The notes beneath the pieces were generated by a model that was not told the origin of the DNA, did no database searches, and worked only from the letters and a program-made list of their open reading frames with translations. Made by a program: the position numbers and the translations under genes. A DNA stretch of 64,000 nucleotides from Flavobacterium sp. 9R (lineage in GTDB: Bacteria; Bacteroidota; Bacteroidia; Flavobacteriales; Flavobacteriaceae): NCBI RefSeq assembly GCF_902506345.1, contig NZ_LR733413.1:2381893-2445892 (forward strand). Reading direction: 5' to 3'. Shown piece after piece: positions 33,875 through 43,914 of the stretch. The first letter of the stretch is position 1, and each line of letters opens with the position of its first letter.

Positions 33875-34831
33875 CTATTGGTTTTGAAAATCATACGCAG
33901 CGCCTTGAATTATATTTCGATTAGCAATCTCCTTATCCATATAATTTTGAATCAATGTTTTCTTTAGTCCCCAATTCGGGGCGATAAGCAAATCCCAATC
34001 TGAAATACCAAACAAGCGCTGAATGATGATATCGGGTCGCAACAATGGAATCAATTGACACAGTAAATTAGTATATTCTTCTAAAGTAAAGAGAGGAAAG
34101 GGATTTCGTTTGTAATGCACACCAAGAATAGAACCTTCTACGATATGCAGATGATGGAATTTGACAAATTTTATTTGAGGAAACCGATTAATTTCGTGAA
34201 CATATTGCAACATCATTTCGTTTGTTTCTCCGGGAAAACCAAACACAGTATGTATACACAAATCAATAGGACTATTAGCAAAAAGCGCTACGGCATCAAC
34301 AAATTCTTGATGAGAACATCCTCTGTTGATTTGCTGCAAAGTGGTATCATATATGGACTCCATTCCCATTTCGACATCTACATCCCATCGGTCATAATAC
34401 GATTCTAGCAAGGCAACTTTATCAGCATCGAGACAATCTGGACGAGTTCCTACCGACAACCCAACTATCACATCAGGCGCAACAGCTAAGGCTTCGTCAT
34501 AGCATTTTTTCAAATACTCCACCGTCCCATACGTATTGGTATTGGGCTGAAAGTAAATGATAAATCGTTCGGCTTTATAGGCTTTTTTGGCTCGTTCTAT
34601 GCCTTGTAGCACTTGCTCTGTAATGCTGGGTAATTTACGGGAAAGCTCTGGGGTAAATGAATCGGTGTTGCAATAGGTACAACCTCCAAACCCTTTGCTT
34701 CCATCTCGGTTTGGGCAACTAAAACCAGCGTCTACAATTACTTTGTATACCTTTTGTCCGTTGTATTTATCCCGTAGAAAAGTACCATAATTGTTATAGC
34801 CTTTTCTATCAGCTTTACCATTTGTTCCCAT
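33875..34831 (-). CDS. TIGR01212 family radical SAM protein
   Basis: A 318-residue protein. The radical SAM cluster motif is CPNRDGSKGFGGCTYC in the spacing typical of the YhcC/TIGR01212 group. Further motifs are IIYFQPNTNTYG, VGLSVGTRPDC, WDVDVEMGMESIYD and HTVFGFPGET. It is cytoplasmic and binds one 4Fe-4S cluster and S-adenosylmethionine. The substrate of this family is not settled. The gene is transcribed alone, downstream of tRNA-Ser. Confidence 0.9.
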   Translation of the reverse strand: MGTNGKADRKGYNNYGTFLRDKYNGQKVYKVIVDAGFSCPNRDGSKGFGGCTYCNTDSFTPELSRKLPSITEQVLQGIERAKKAYKAERFIIYFQPNTNTYGTVEYLKKCYDEALAVAPDVIVGLSVGTRPDCLDADKVALLESYYDRWDVDVEMGMESIYDTTLQQINRGCSHQEFVDAVALFANSPIDLCIHTVFGFPGETNEMMLQYVHEINRFPQIKFVKFHHLHIVEGSILGVHYKRNPFPLFTLEEYTNLLCQLIPLLRPDIIIQRLFGISDWDLLIAPNWGLKKTLIQNYMDKEIANRNIIQGAAYDFQNQ

Positions 34832-34889
34832 ATTGCAAAAATACTCATTTTTAGGGAGTGGCTACTTGTAGCGATGGTGTTAAATAAAA

Positions 34890-34914
34890 AAAGCCTCCTT
34901 TTTACAGGAAGCTT
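34890..34914 (-). terminator. Hairpin after tRNA-Ser
   Basis: On the minus strand the stem AAGCTTCC/GGAGGCTT is followed by TTTTTTT. It starts 15 bp after the tRNA 3' end. Confidence 0.7.
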
Positions 34915-34928
34915 CAATTTCATTTTTG

Positions 34929-35015
34929 CAGAGAGGAAGGGATTCGAACCCTCGATACAGTTACCCATATACTAGCTTTCCAGGCTAGCTCCTTCAACCA
35001 CTCGGACACCTCTCT
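34929..35015 (-). tRNA. tRNA-Ser(GGA)
   Basis: 87 nt on the minus strand. The acceptor stem AGAGAGG pairs with CCTCTCT (all seven pairs), then the discriminator G; CCA is not encoded. The anticodon loop reads CTGGAAA, giving anticodon GGA (codons UCC and UCU). The long variable arm (TATATGGGTAACTGTA) is diagnostic for serine. The T loop is GGTTCGAATCC. Confidence 0.95.
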
Positions 35016-35071
35016 AATTGGGATTGCAAATAACATAAAAAAAAACGAGTTAGAAAAGGAAAAAGTAATTA

Positions 35072-36100
35072 TTATCCCATTTCTCCTCGTATTGCATTTT
35101 CGAAGGTATTTTTAAAATCAGAATCTGGAATGTTCTGCCCCAAAAGATGCATTAACTTAGTAATGGCTGCCTCTGTCGTACAGTTTTTTCCAGAAATAAC
35201 GCCAATCTTTTTCAGCTCTGAACTCGTTTCGTATTTCCCCATATTGACACTTCCACCAGAACATTGTGTAACGTTGATAATATGTATACCCGAAATAATA
35301 GCTTGTTGTAGTAACTCAATAAACCATTCCTCTGTAGGCGCATTTCCAGAACCATAGGTCTCCAGAACAATACCTTTTAAATCAGGAATATGTACCAATG
35401 TTTCCAATACTTTTTGATTGATACCCGGAAACATTTTTATAATCACCACATTGTTATCAAACACCTTATGAACGCACAAAGGTTGGTTTTCATCCAAAGA
35501 CAACAATAAATCTTTGTTGACCTTTAAATGCACTCCTGATTCAATTAAGAAAGGATAATTAGGTGAAGTAAATGCATTAAAATGCTCAGCACTAATCTTC
35601 GTTGTACGATTACCACGGTACAATTTGTATTCAAAATACAAACCGACTTCTGTAATCACTGGCTTCCCATTTTCTTGCAAGGATGCAATTTGTATAGCGG
35701 TAATCAAGTTTTCTTTAGCATCGGTTCTCAAATCTCCAATAGGTAATTGAGAGCCAGTAAAAATCACTGGTTTCCCTAAATTCTCCAACATAAAACTCAA
35801 TGCCGAGGCAGAATACGACATTGTATCTGAGCCGTGTAATACCACAAAACCATCAAAAGCAGCATAGTTTTGCTCGATGACTTCGGCTATTGCTACCCAG
35901 CTTGCAGGACTTATATTTGATGAGTCGATAGGATTTTCAAAAGAAATAGTTTCAATAGCACAATCCAATAATTTCAATTCTGGAACGCGTTGCAAAAGCT
36001 TACTAAAATTGAAGGCTTTGAGCGCACCTGTCTCAAAATCCTTTTGCATACCAATCGTTCCACCGGTATAAATCAAAAGTATTTTGGTATTAGAGTGCAT
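35072..36100 (-). CDS. ansA: L-asparaginase, type I
   Basis: A 342-residue asparaginase. YTGGTIG at 11-17 holds the nucleophilic Thr, HGSDTM at 89-94 the second Thr-Asp pair, and TDAKENL the catalytic Lys. No signal peptide, so it is the cytoplasmic (type I) form that turns asparagine into aspartate and ammonia. Its start overlaps the end of the acyltransferase gene by 11 bp, so translation is likely coupled. Confidence 0.95.
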   Translation of the reverse strand: MHSNTKILLIYTGGTIGMQKDFETGALKAFNFSKLLQRVPELKLLDCAIETISFENPIDSSNISPASWVAIAEVIEQNYAAFDGFVVLHGSDTMSYSASALSFMLENLGKPVIFTGSQLPIGDLRTDAKENLITAIQIASLQENGKPVITEVGLYFEYKLYRGNRTTKISAEHFNAFTSPNYPFLIESGVHLKVNKDLLLSLDENQPLCVHKVFDNNVVIIKMFPGINQKVLETLVHIPDLKGIVLETYGSGNAPTEEWFIELLQQAIISGIHIINVTQCSGGSVNMGKYETSSELKKIGVISGKNCTTEAAITKLMHLLGQNIPDSDFKNTFENAIRGEMG

Positions 36101-37226
36101 CGGTATATTTTAATTTATTAACTACTGGATTTGAATACATTGATAAAAAGCCCTCTAAAAGAACTGGATTATCGTGGTCGATTCGCATTTCTAAACGACG
36201 CTCGAATAACGATTTCTCATTCTCCGTGTACAAATGTGAATATTGATTCGTTTTATGCAAAATATCGTAAGCGATAAAATTCGTTGGCCATAATTTATAG
36301 TTCGTCAAAATTGCATCGTCTATGGTTTGTGCCAAGGCTAATACTTGCTTGTTGGCATTTTCCTCATTGGCTACAATAGTATCAATTTCGGAATCAATAA
36401 CTTTTCCAATATGAATATGAATGCGCTTTTTTTGCCCTAAAACGCCACTCAAAATATTCTGAAAATCTTCGTTTTTCTCTTTAACATAGATTTCATTATT
36501 CGCTTCTGCCATCAATTGTGGCATTTTTAGGACATCGGTTGGGTCGTATTCATACGAAATAGAAACAGGAACAATTTTAATTTTCTTAAAATACTCCATT
36601 ACGTTTTTATCCTCCGAAGCCATTCCCAACATTTTCAAAACCCCAGGATTGGTGGCATCATTTCCGTCTTTGGTTCTTCCTTCACGTTGCGCAATCCAAA
36701 CCGAACGATTTTCGTGCAACAACAACTGCTTCATATATTCAGAAAGCAACTTAGAACTTTGCAGCATTTCTCTTGGCGAAAGCCCACGAAGTACCAAGAA
36801 ATTTCTATTGAGTTTGGCTAATATTTTTAGGAACGATTTCTTAACCAAATTATCTCCAATGGCCGAAGCCGTCATCACCAATCCGTGTTCGAACAAAGTA
36901 GCGTTGAGCAAGGTGGTATCTAATAAAATATCTCGGTGATTGGAAATAAATAAATAAGAGGTGTTTTTTTCTAAATGCTCAAATCCAGATGTAGTCAATC
37001 CTTCAGAGCTTTTCTCTAAAATTTTGCGTGCCGATTGATAGATAAAATTGCACTGAAAATCACGAATAGAGTGGGTTCTCTTGAGTTGTTCCTTCCAAAC
37101 CTCATCTGCTACTTCAGGGAAAGAAAAATTCATTAATGCTTTCATCATCGGATGCTGAATCACATCGGATAGCGCATCGTTTACTTCGGTATCATAAAAT
37201 GGCCGAATGGAGTCAAATTTTTGCAT
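36090..37226 (-). CDS. 1-acylglycerol-3-phosphate acyltransferase-like protein
   Basis: 378 residues from the ATG at 37226 (MQKFDSIRPF); the frame is open 27 bp further. Acyltransferase motifs: SNHRDILLD around H97, NFLVLRGLSPREM, and AQREGRTKDGND, with VPVSISYEYDP near the end. The spacing in NHRDILLD (His-x5-Asp) differs by one residue from the usual H-x4-D, as is typical of this longer Bacteroidota group. It probably acylates a glycerophosphate or lysophospholipid at the inner membrane. It overlaps ansA by 11 bp. Confidence 0.85.
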   Translation of the reverse strand: MQKFDSIRPFYDTEVNDALSDVIQHPMMKALMNFSFPEVADEVWKEQLKRTHSIRDFQCNFIYQSARKILEKSSEGLTTSGFEHLEKNTSYLFISNHRDILLDTTLLNATLFEHGLVMTASAIGDNLVKKSFLKILAKLNRNFLVLRGLSPREMLQSSKLLSEYMKQLLLHENRSVWIAQREGRTKDGNDATNPGVLKMLGMASEDKNVMEYFKKIKIVPVSISYEYDPTDVLKMPQLMAEANNEIYVKEKNEDFQNILSGVLGQKKRIHIHIGKVIDSEIDTIVANEENANKQVLALAQTIDDAILTNYKLWPTNFIAYDILHKTNQYSHLYTENEKSLFERRLEMRIDHDNPVLLEGFLSMYSNPVVNKLKYTDAL

Positions 37227-37292
37227 TTTGATTTTCATTTTTAATGGGAACAAAAGAACAAAAAAAAACGGAAACTTAAGGTACTTTTCGGC

Positions 37293-38060
37293 TTAAATCC
37301 CAAATACCCGTTTCGAATTTTCTGTTGTAATCTGAGCAATTTCGGTTACACTCAAGTTATAAATTTCAGCCAACTTTGCCGCTACATTCACCACATAACT
37401 GCTTTCGTTTCGCTTGCCACGAAAGGGAATCGGAGCCAAATAAGGCGAATCGGTTTCGAGAACGATGTGTTGTAAATCAATGCGGTCTAGAAACTGGTCA
37501 ATTTTTCCGTTTTTAAACGTTACTACACCACCAATTCCCAACAACATATTATAAGAAATGGCCTGAAGTGCTTGCTCATAGGTTCCCGAAAAACAGTGAA
37601 AAATTCCAAATAATTCTGGACTTTTCTCTTCTTCTAAAATTTCGAAAATTTCATCAAAAGCCTCACGACAGTGAATCACTATGGGCAATTTGTATTGCTT
37701 AGCCCACTGAATTTGTTGTCTAAAAGCAATTTGTTGTTCCTTAAGATGTGTTTTGTCCCAATACAAATCAATGCCTATTTCACCAATGGCGTAGAACTTA
37801 CGCTTGGCTAGTTCTGAGGCTACGTGCGCCAATTCCTCTTGGTAATTGTCTTTCACATAAGTTGGATGCAAGCCCATCATCAAAAAAACATTTTCAGGAA
37901 AATCCTGTTCCAAATCATACATAGCTTGTGTACAAGTCGAGTCGATAGCTGGAATAAAAAAGCGAGAAACGCCAGCTTTGATGGCACGTTGTATCATTTC
38001 GCCTCGGTCTTGTTCAAATTCTTCAGAATATAAATGGGTATGCGTATCGGTAAGTATCAT
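37293..38060 (-). CDS. tatD: TatD family hydrolase
   Basis: 255 residues from the ATG at 38060. Metal ligands of TatD DNases: H7 and H9 in DTHTHLY, the Glu in AIGEIGIDLY, IVIHCRE, FHCFSGT and LETDSPYLAP. Family members are metal-dependent 3'-5' exonucleases acting on DNA or RNA. Cytoplasmic, normal length. It diverges from the aspartic protease gene. Confidence 0.93.
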   Translation of the reverse strand: MILTDTHTHLYSEEFEQDRGEMIQRAIKAGVSRFFIPAIDSTCTQAMYDLEQDFPENVFLMMGLHPTYVKDNYQEELAHVASELAKRKFYAIGEIGIDLYWDKTHLKEQQIAFRQQIQWAKQYKLPIVIHCREAFDEIFEILEEEKSPELFGIFHCFSGTYEQALQAISYNMLLGIGGVVTFKNGKIDQFLDRIDLQHIVLETDSPYLAPIPFRGKRNESSYVVNVAAKLAEIYNLSVTEIAQITTENSKRVFGI

Positions 38061-38144
38061 TGTATCATTTTTGCAGGACAAAGTTAGCGTTTTGACCTAG
38101 TAGTTTTAAAATTTTTAGGCTACTTTTGAAAAGGCACTTTTATT

Positions 38145-38591
38145 ATGGAAAATCTACACGCAATCTTACAAACCGAAAACTACCAAAAAATCCGATTCAA
38201 AATCATCAAAACGCAGCATTTATTGGTCAAAGCCAAAATCAATGGCATTGCGGGCAATTTCATACTCGACACAGGTGCTTCAAGCAGTTGCGTGGGTTTT
38301 GAAGGCATCGATTTCTTTCAGTTAAAGGCCAAAAAATCCAAAACCAAAGCTGCAGGTGCAGGCGCCACTGGAATGCTAACCCAACTTTCTACCGACAACA
38401 AGCTACAATTAGGCCGCTGGAAAAATGATGATGCCGCACTGGTGATTTTCGACTTATCGCACGTCAACGAAGCGCTCACCCAACACAAAGCCAAAGCCGT
38501 TCACGGCATTATTGGCGCCGATATTCTACTAAAAGGCAAGGGAATTATTGATTACTACAATCATTATTTGTATTTGAAACAGGATTTTTAG
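38145..38591 (+). CDS. Retropepsin-like aspartic protease
   Basis: A 148-residue, single-domain clan AA protease. The catalytic motif FILDTGASSSCV has D42-T43-G44, followed by a glycine-rich flap region (KAAGAGATGML) and GIIGADILL, the hydrophobic motif of retropepsin folds. Like viral proteases it would work as a dimer. There is no signal peptide or anchor, and the target is unknown. TACTTTTG at 38121-38128 could be its -7 element. Confidence 0.87.
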   Translation: MENLHAILQTENYQKIRFKIIKTQHLLVKAKINGIAGNFILDTGASSSCVGFEGIDFFQLKAKKSKTKAAGAGATGMLTQLSTDNKLQLGRWKNDDAALVIFDLSHVNEALTQHKAKAVHGIIGADILLKGKGIIDYYNHYLYLKQDF

Positions 38592-38598
38592 GGCAATT

Positions 38599-38696
38599 GC
38601 CAAGGCACCACGCTATCCGCTATAGTTTTGCAAAACCTTAAATGGAAGTTTTGCAAAAGCTGCCGCTCCTATCGTTATTGCGGTAAGGTGCAAAAA
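38599..38696 (-). repeat. Dispersed repeat family 2, inverted copy
   Basis: The reverse complement contains cgataggaggcggcag-like sequence (cgataggagcggcag), then two gttttgcaaaac-type palindromes in place of the usual centre, then actatagcggatagcgtgg. The ends match the copy at 16126-16225 and the centre differs. Confidence 0.65.
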
Positions 38697-38748
38697 AGCA
38701 TTGTAACGGAGTTGCATTTTTTATTTGTGTATCAGCTTTTTTGTACTT

Positions 38749-38822
38749 CCTGCAAGGTTTCATTAACCTTGTAGGTATTCGATGTTAAAACACCTACAAG
38801 GTCTGAAAAAAGACCTTGCAGG
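38749..38822. repeat. Nested palindrome of CCTGCAAGG / ACCTACAAGG blocks
   Basis: The order is cctgcaaggt (38749-38758), accttgtaggt (38766-38776), acctacaaggt (38792-38802), accttgcagg (38813-38822). The outer and inner pairs are both inverted repeats, so the whole 74 bp can fold into one long hairpin or two short ones. A further inverted pair, ctttagccaaaa/ttttggttaaag, lies at 38863-38896. Confidence 0.75.
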
Positions 38823-38962
38823 TGAAACAAATTATTTCTTTGCAAGAATTCAATAGGAATGGGCTTTAGCCAAAATCTATACTAGTTTTGGTTAAAGTCT
38901 ATACTTCATTATAATTATCATCAACATCCATAAAAAATGCCTCAAAAATTGCCCCCTTATCC

Positions 38963-39056
38963 CTCACTAGCCCCGATAGTAGTGGAAATCCTTTTGGGGC
39001 TGGGGTTCAGCACCAAAAGATTATAACGAAGAGCGGGACTTTGCTTCCTGAAAAAG
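38963..39056 (+). repeat. Dispersed repeat family 2, plus copy
   Basis: Blocks ctcactagccccgatagtag, gaaatccttttggggc, ttataacgaagagcgggact and gcttcctgaaaaagcc follow the order of the 16126-16225 copy. With the inverted copy at 38599-38696 it brackets 270 bp of further palindromes. Confidence 0.7.
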
Positions 39057-39106
39057 CCCCATCTTTCTGCTCCTAAGCCACCAAATACTATAACTTTTTT
39101 CCATAA

Positions 39107-39142
39107 AAAAATCCCAAAAACCAGTATTGGAATTTGGGATTT
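39107..39142 (-). terminator. Terminator of the odhB transcript
   Basis: The stem aaatcccaaa (39109-39118) pairs with tttgggattt (39133-39142), with a T run on the minus strand, 22 bp after the odhB stop. Confidence 0.85.
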
Positions 39143-39164
39143 TGTGTATTTAAAATGGAATTGA

Positions 39165-40388
39165 CTACAACTCAAATGCTTTTTTAGGATTGTTATCGCA
39201 AAGCAATTCCACTGGATTTTCTAGTGCTTCTTTCACTGCTACCAAGAAACCAACTGACTCACGTCCGTCGATGATTCGGTGGTCATAAGAAAGGGCTACG
39301 TACATCATTGGGTGAATTTCAACTTTACCGTTTACAGCAATTGGACGCTCGATAATGTTGTGCATTCCCAAGATTCCTGACTGTGGAGGGTTGATAATTG
39401 GAGTTGACAACATTGAACCAAAAACACCACCATTAGTAATGGTAAAGGTTCCTCCTGTCATATCATCTACAGTAATTTGTCCGTCGCGTGCTCTCAAGGC
39501 CAAGCGTTTGATTTCGGCTTCAACTCCACGGAACGTCAAGTTTTCTGCATTACGAACTACTGGTACCATTAAACCTTTTGGTCCAGAAACAGCGATTGAG
39601 ATATCACAGAAATCATAGGCCACTTTGTAATCGCCATCCATCATTGAGTTGACGTCTGGATACAATTGCAACGCTCTAGTTACCGCTTTGGTAAAGAAAG
39701 ACATATAGCCTAAACTTACCCCACCGTGTTTTGCTTTGAAAGCATCTTTGTACTCGTTACGCAAGTTGTTGATAGGCGTCATGTTTACTTCGTTGAAAGT
39801 AGTCAACATTGCCGTATCGTTTTTGGCAGCTACTAATCGCTCAGATACTTTACGACGCAACATAGATAATTTGGTACGCTCTACACCACGAGAACCTCCT
39901 GTTGGAGTTCCCATAGATGGTACTGCATTAACTGCATCTTCTTTAGTGATTCTTCCTGCTTTCCCAGTTCCAACAATGGTTTCTGGAGCTATATTTTTTT
40001 CGTCTAATATTTTTCTAGCGGCTGGCGATGGAGTGCCTGCTGCATAACTTGGAGCTGCTGGAGCTGCTTTTGGAGCTTCAACTTTTACCTCTGCTTTTGG
40101 AGCTTCGGCTACTGGTGCTGCTGCCACAGGTGCTGCACCTGATGGTTTTGCTGCTCCAGTATCAATTAAACAAACAATAGCGCCTACTGCTACTGCATCA
40201 CCTTCTTCAGCTTTTAGGGTAATTACACCGCTTGCTTCTGCTGGCAACTCTAAGGTAGCTTTATCTGAATCTACTTCAGCAATCGCTTGATCTTTCTCTA
40301 CATAATCACCATCTTTTACCAACCAAGTGGCTATTTCTACTTCTTTGATGGATTCCCCTGGTGATGGGACTTTCATTTCTAAAATCAT
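39165..40388 (-). CDS. odhB: 2-oxoglutarate dehydrogenase E2, succinyltransferase
   Basis: A 407-residue E2. The lipoyl domain (1-75) has its lipoyl-lysine K43 in [12 protein letters not shown], a Pro/Ala-rich linker at about 80-115, a peripheral subunit-binding domain ([15 protein letters not shown], about 118-150), and a catalytic domain ending in the CoA-transfer motif [11 protein letters not shown]. It transfers the succinyl group to CoA in the TCA cycle complex. It follows sucA by 81 bp and ends at its own terminator. Confidence 0.96.
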   Translation of the reverse strand: MILEMKVPSPGESIKEVEIATWLVKDGDYVEKDQAIAEVDSDKATLELPAEASGVITLKAEEGDAVAVGAIVCLIDTGAAKPSGAAPVAAAPVAEAPKAEVKVEAPKAAPAAPSYAAGTPSPAARKILDEKNIAPETIVGTGKAGRITKEDAVNAVPSMGTPTGGSRGVERTKLSMLRRKVSERLVAAKNDTAMLTTFNEVNMTPINNLRNEYKDAFKAKHGGVSLGYMSFFTKAVTRALQLYPDVNSMMDGDYKVAYDFCDISIAVSGPKGLMVPVVRNAENLTFRGVEAEIKRLALRARDGQITVDDMTGGTFTITNGGVFGSMLSTPIINPPQSGILGMHNIIERPIAVNGKVEIHPMMYVALSYDHRIIDGRESVGFLVAVKEALENPVELLCDNNPKKAFEL

Positions 40389-40469
40389 CTTCTGTTAGTT
40401 TATTGTTTGTAGTTTAAGGCTTATGGTTTCTGGTTTGTTTTTATTAAAAACTAAAAACCACAAACGTTT

Positions 40470-43259
40470 TTATCTAAATAAATTTTTATCAAATACCATT
40501 CTAATTGCATCTGCGTGACGACGTTTAGCACGAGTATAGCTTCCTGATGCAGGAGCCGCATATGCTTTAAGCGATGCTAATCTCCATTTTACCAAATCAA
40601 AATTAGCTAACATATATGTGTAAGCCCCCATATTCTTAGGTTCTTCTTGTGCCCAAACATAATCGTCTACATTTGGATATTGAGCGATAATCGCTTTTAA
40701 CTGCTCAATTGGCAATGGGAACAATTGTTCTATACGAACAACAGCTACATCATTTCTACCGTTATTAGCTCTTTCTGCTGTAATATCATAATAGAATTTA
40801 CCTGTACAGAAAACTAATGTTTTTACCTCAGCTTTATTTACTGTTGCATCATCAATAGTTTCTTGGAAAGTTCCAGTAGCTAATTCAGCTGCTGTAGAAA
40901 CACATCTTGGATCACGTAATAAACTTTTTGGAGAAAAAACAATTAATGGCTTACGGAATTTCGTTTTCATTTGTCTTCTCAACAAGTGAAAGAAGTTCGC
41001 TGGTGTAGTACAATCGGCCACATACATATTATGACGCGCACACAATTGTAAATAACGCTCCATTCTTGCAGAAGAATGTTCCGCCCCTTGTCCTTCGTAA
41101 CCGTGAGGCAATAACATCACGATTCCGTTTTGGTTGTTCCATTTGTCCTCTCCACAAGAGATATATTGGTCAATCATAATTTGTGCACCATTTGAGAAAT
41201 CTCCAAATTGTGCTTCCCAAATTGTCAAGGCATTAGGATTTGCTAAAGCATATCCATAATCAAAACCTAAAACACCATATTCAGAAAGGAAAGAGTTAAA
41301 AACATTGAATTTCCCTTTTTTGTTGGCTACATTATTCAACAAAATCACCTCTTCTTCTGAATCTTCTACTTTTACCACAGCGTGACGATGCGAAAAAGTA
41401 CCTCTTTCTACGTCTTGTCCAGATATACGAACGTCATATCCTTCTGTCAATAAAGTACCGTAGGCTAATGCTTCTGCAGTTCCCCAATCGATGGTATCAT
41501 TATCGTAGCCCGTTTTTCTATCCGTAACAATTTTGGTAATCTTGTTAATAAATTTCTTGTCTGATGGTAATGTAGAAACGGTTGTTATTATTGAATCTAA
41601 AGTTTCTTTTGCTACTGTCGTATCTACTTTTTGCAACATTACATCGTCTGAAACCTGTTCAAATCCAGTCCACTCATTTTGCATAAATGGAGTAATAACC
41701 GTCAAATCTTTTTTACGAGATGCTTGCAAGTTACTTTCTAAAACTGCTTTGTATTCTTTTTCAAGTTCATTAACATAAGAAGCGTCAATTACCCCTTCAG
41801 ATAATAATTTTAAAGCATAAATATCTCTTGGATTTTGATGCTTTGCAATGATTTTATATAAAACCGGCTGCGTAAATCTTGGCTCATCTCCTTCGTTATG
41901 ACCATATTTTCTATACCCTAACAAATCAATAAATACATCACGACCAAATTCCATTCTAAAATCTAACGCAAATGACATAGCATGTACCACTGCTTCTGCA
42001 TCATCAGCATTAACGTGTAGAACTGGAGATAAGGTAACTTTAGCAACGTCCGTACAATAAGTTGATGAACGTGCATCATTATAATTGGTAGTAAAACCAA
42101 CTTGATTGTTGATAACAATATGAATGGTTCCTCCGGTTTTATAACCATCCAATTGCGCCATTTGAATGATTTCATACAATATACCTTGACCAGCAATTGC
42201 GGCATCACCGTGTACTGCAATTGGCAATACTTTAGAGAAATCATCCGCAAAATACTTGTCTTGCTTGGCTCTTGTTATTCCTTCTATAACTGCACCAACC
42301 GTCTCTAAGTGTGAAGGGTTTGGAGCTAAATTGATATTGATTTTCTTTCCTGAACGAGTCACTTTGTCGGCTGTTAATCCTAAGTGGTATTTCACGTCAC
42401 CATCAAAATATTCTTGATCATAATCTTTACCATCAAACTCTCCAAAAATATCTTGAGTTGACTTTCCGAAAATATTAGCTAAAACATTCAAACGACCACG
42501 GTGAGCCATTCCCATTACAAACTGTTCTACTCCTTTTTCGGCTGCCTTTTCTATCAATGTATCCAAAGCAGGTATTATTGATTCCCCACCTTCAAGAGAG
42601 AAACGTTTTTGTCCTACATATTTAGTATGCAAAAAGTTTTCAAAAGAAACCGCTTGATTTAATTTCTCTAAAATGACTTTTTTCTCATCAGCAGAAAAAT
42701 TAGGCTGATTATCATTCACTCTAATTTTTTGACGAATCCATTCTACAACTTCTGGTTTACGAATATAAACATACTCGATACCAATATGCTGACAATAGAT
42801 TTTTTCTAAATGCCCGATAATTTCACGTAATGCACATGGCGCTACACCAATTACTTTGGCAGCATCAAAAACAATATCTAAATCAGATGGCTTTAAATCA
42901 AAATTTTCAATATCTAATGATGGTGAATAGACACGACGATCACGAACAGGATTTGTTTTCGTGAATAAATGTCCGCGAGTTCTATAACCTTCAATTAATT
43001 TGATTACTTTAAATTCCTTTTGTAATTTCTCAGAAACTTGAGCGTTAGAAACTGAACATGAATCGCCAGAAGCTTGAACAGTAGCAGTAACAACCTGATT
43101 AACAGATTGCTCTTCATTATAAGTTGTCATTCCAAAGTCAAACCCTTGAAAGAAACTTCTCCAACTTGGCTCAACGCTATCTGGATTCTCTAAATACTGA
43201 TCGTATAATTGTGCAAAAAATTCGGTATGTGCTGCGTTTAAAAATGAAAACCTATCCAT
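40470..43259 (-). CDS. sucA: 2-oxoglutarate dehydrogenase E1
   Basis: 929 residues from the ATG at 43259 (MDRFSFLNAAHTEFFAQLYD), chosen over the open frame to 43304 because this start matches the family's N-terminal motif that docks E2. The thiamine-diphosphate enzyme pattern is complete: GMAHRGRLNVLANIFGK, HLGLTADK, VHGDAAIAGQG, NNQVGFTTN, RKYGHNEGDEP, and the C-terminal VWAQEEPKNMGAY. It decarboxylates 2-oxoglutarate and passes the succinyl group to the lipoyl arm of OdhB. TACTTTTG (43294-43301, minus) could be its -7 element. Confidence 0.96.
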   Translation of the reverse strand: MDRFSFLNAAHTEFFAQLYDQYLENPDSVEPSWRSFFQGFDFGMTTYNEEQSVNQVVTATVQASGDSCSVSNAQVSEKLQKEFKVIKLIEGYRTRGHLFTKTNPVRDRRVYSPSLDIENFDLKPSDLDIVFDAAKVIGVAPCALREIIGHLEKIYCQHIGIEYVYIRKPEVVEWIRQKIRVNDNQPNFSADEKKVILEKLNQAVSFENFLHTKYVGQKRFSLEGGESIIPALDTLIEKAAEKGVEQFVMGMAHRGRLNVLANIFGKSTQDIFGEFDGKDYDQEYFDGDVKYHLGLTADKVTRSGKKININLAPNPSHLETVGAVIEGITRAKQDKYFADDFSKVLPIAVHGDAAIAGQGILYEIIQMAQLDGYKTGGTIHIVINNQVGFTTNYNDARSSTYCTDVAKVTLSPVLHVNADDAEAVVHAMSFALDFRMEFGRDVFIDLLGYRKYGHNEGDEPRFTQPVLYKIIAKHQNPRDIYALKLLSEGVIDASYVNELEKEYKAVLESNLQASRKKDLTVITPFMQNEWTGFEQVSDDVMLQKVDTTVAKETLDSIITTVSTLPSDKKFINKITKIVTDRKTGYDNDTIDWGTAEALAYGTLLTEGYDVRISGQDVERGTFSHRHAVVKVEDSEEEVILLNNVANKKGKFNVFNSFLSEYGVLGFDYGYALANPNALTIWEAQFGDFSNGAQIMIDQYISCGEDKWNNQNGIVMLLPHGYEGQGAEHSSARMERYLQLCARHNMYVADCTTPANFFHLLRRQMKTKFRKPLIVFSPKSLLRDPRCVSTAAELATGTFQETIDDATVNKAEVKTLVFCTGKFYYDITAERANNGRNDVAVVRIEQLFPLPIEQLKAIIAQYPNVDDYVWAQEEPKNMGAYTYMLANFDLVKWRLASLKAYAAPASGSYTRAKRRHADAIRMVFDKNLFR

Positions 43260-43374
43260 AATATTGTTTGAATGTATTTTTAAAATAGTCCGACAAAAGT
43301 ACAATAAACAGTTATAACTAATTCATTTTTTTGCTTACTTTTACCTTTGTTTTTGTTAAATTAAACCTAATATT

Positions 43375-43911
43375 ATGAAAAAATATAGTTTTTTTACGGC
43401 TTTTAAAGCCATTTTGGTTTTTGTACTCTTTAGTTTTACGAAATCGATGTATGCGCAACAATCCAATTCGAATAATTTTAGCAAAAACATTCAATTTGGT
43501 GGAGGTGTTGGATTGAATTTTGGCTCAGGATTTACTGACATTTCCATTTCACCAAGTGCTATTTATAATTTCAATCCTTATGTCGCAATGGGTGCTAGTT
43601 TGCAATTTGGATATATAAATGCAAAAAATAGTTATGAGACCTATACATATGGTGGAAGTTTGATTGGATTGGTAAATCCAATTCCAGAAATTCAGTTATC
43701 AGCAGAACTAGAACAATTGCGATTCAATACCGATTATAGAACTATAACTGGCAACATTGCTTCGGATAATTTTTGGAACACCGCTTTATACTTTGGAGCA
43801 GGTTATAGAACCAACAATGTTACTTTTGGGGTTCGTTATGACGTATTGCACGACGACAATAAAAGCATTTACAGTGAAGCCTTTATGCCTTTTGTGAGGG
43901 TTTATTTCTAG
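43375..43911 (+). CDS. Outer-membrane beta-barrel protein
   Basis: A 178-residue protein with a signal peptide (about 1-28, ending SMYAQ). Beta-barrel features are GGGVGLNFGSGFTDISISPSAIYNFNPY, MGASLQFGYINA, LYFGAGYRTNNVTFGVRYD and a final strand ending VRVYF, where a C-terminal Phe is usual for barrel insertion. The function is unknown. It diverges from sucA and converges with the 117-residue gene. Confidence 0.7.
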   Translation: MKKYSFFTAFKAILVFVLFSFTKSMYAQQSNSNNFSKNIQFGGGVGLNFGSGFTDISISPSAIYNFNPYVAMGASLQFGYINAKNSYETYTYGGSLIGLVNPIPEIQLSAELEQLRFNTDYRTITGNIASDNFWNTALYFGAGYRTNNVTFGVRYDVLHDDNKSIYSEAFMPFVRVYF

Positions 43912-43914
43912 GAT

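Noticed and set aside
34738..34968. A minus-strand frame of 76 codons next to tRNA-Ser
   Set aside because: It runs through the tRNA and its terminator and overlaps the start of the radical SAM gene.
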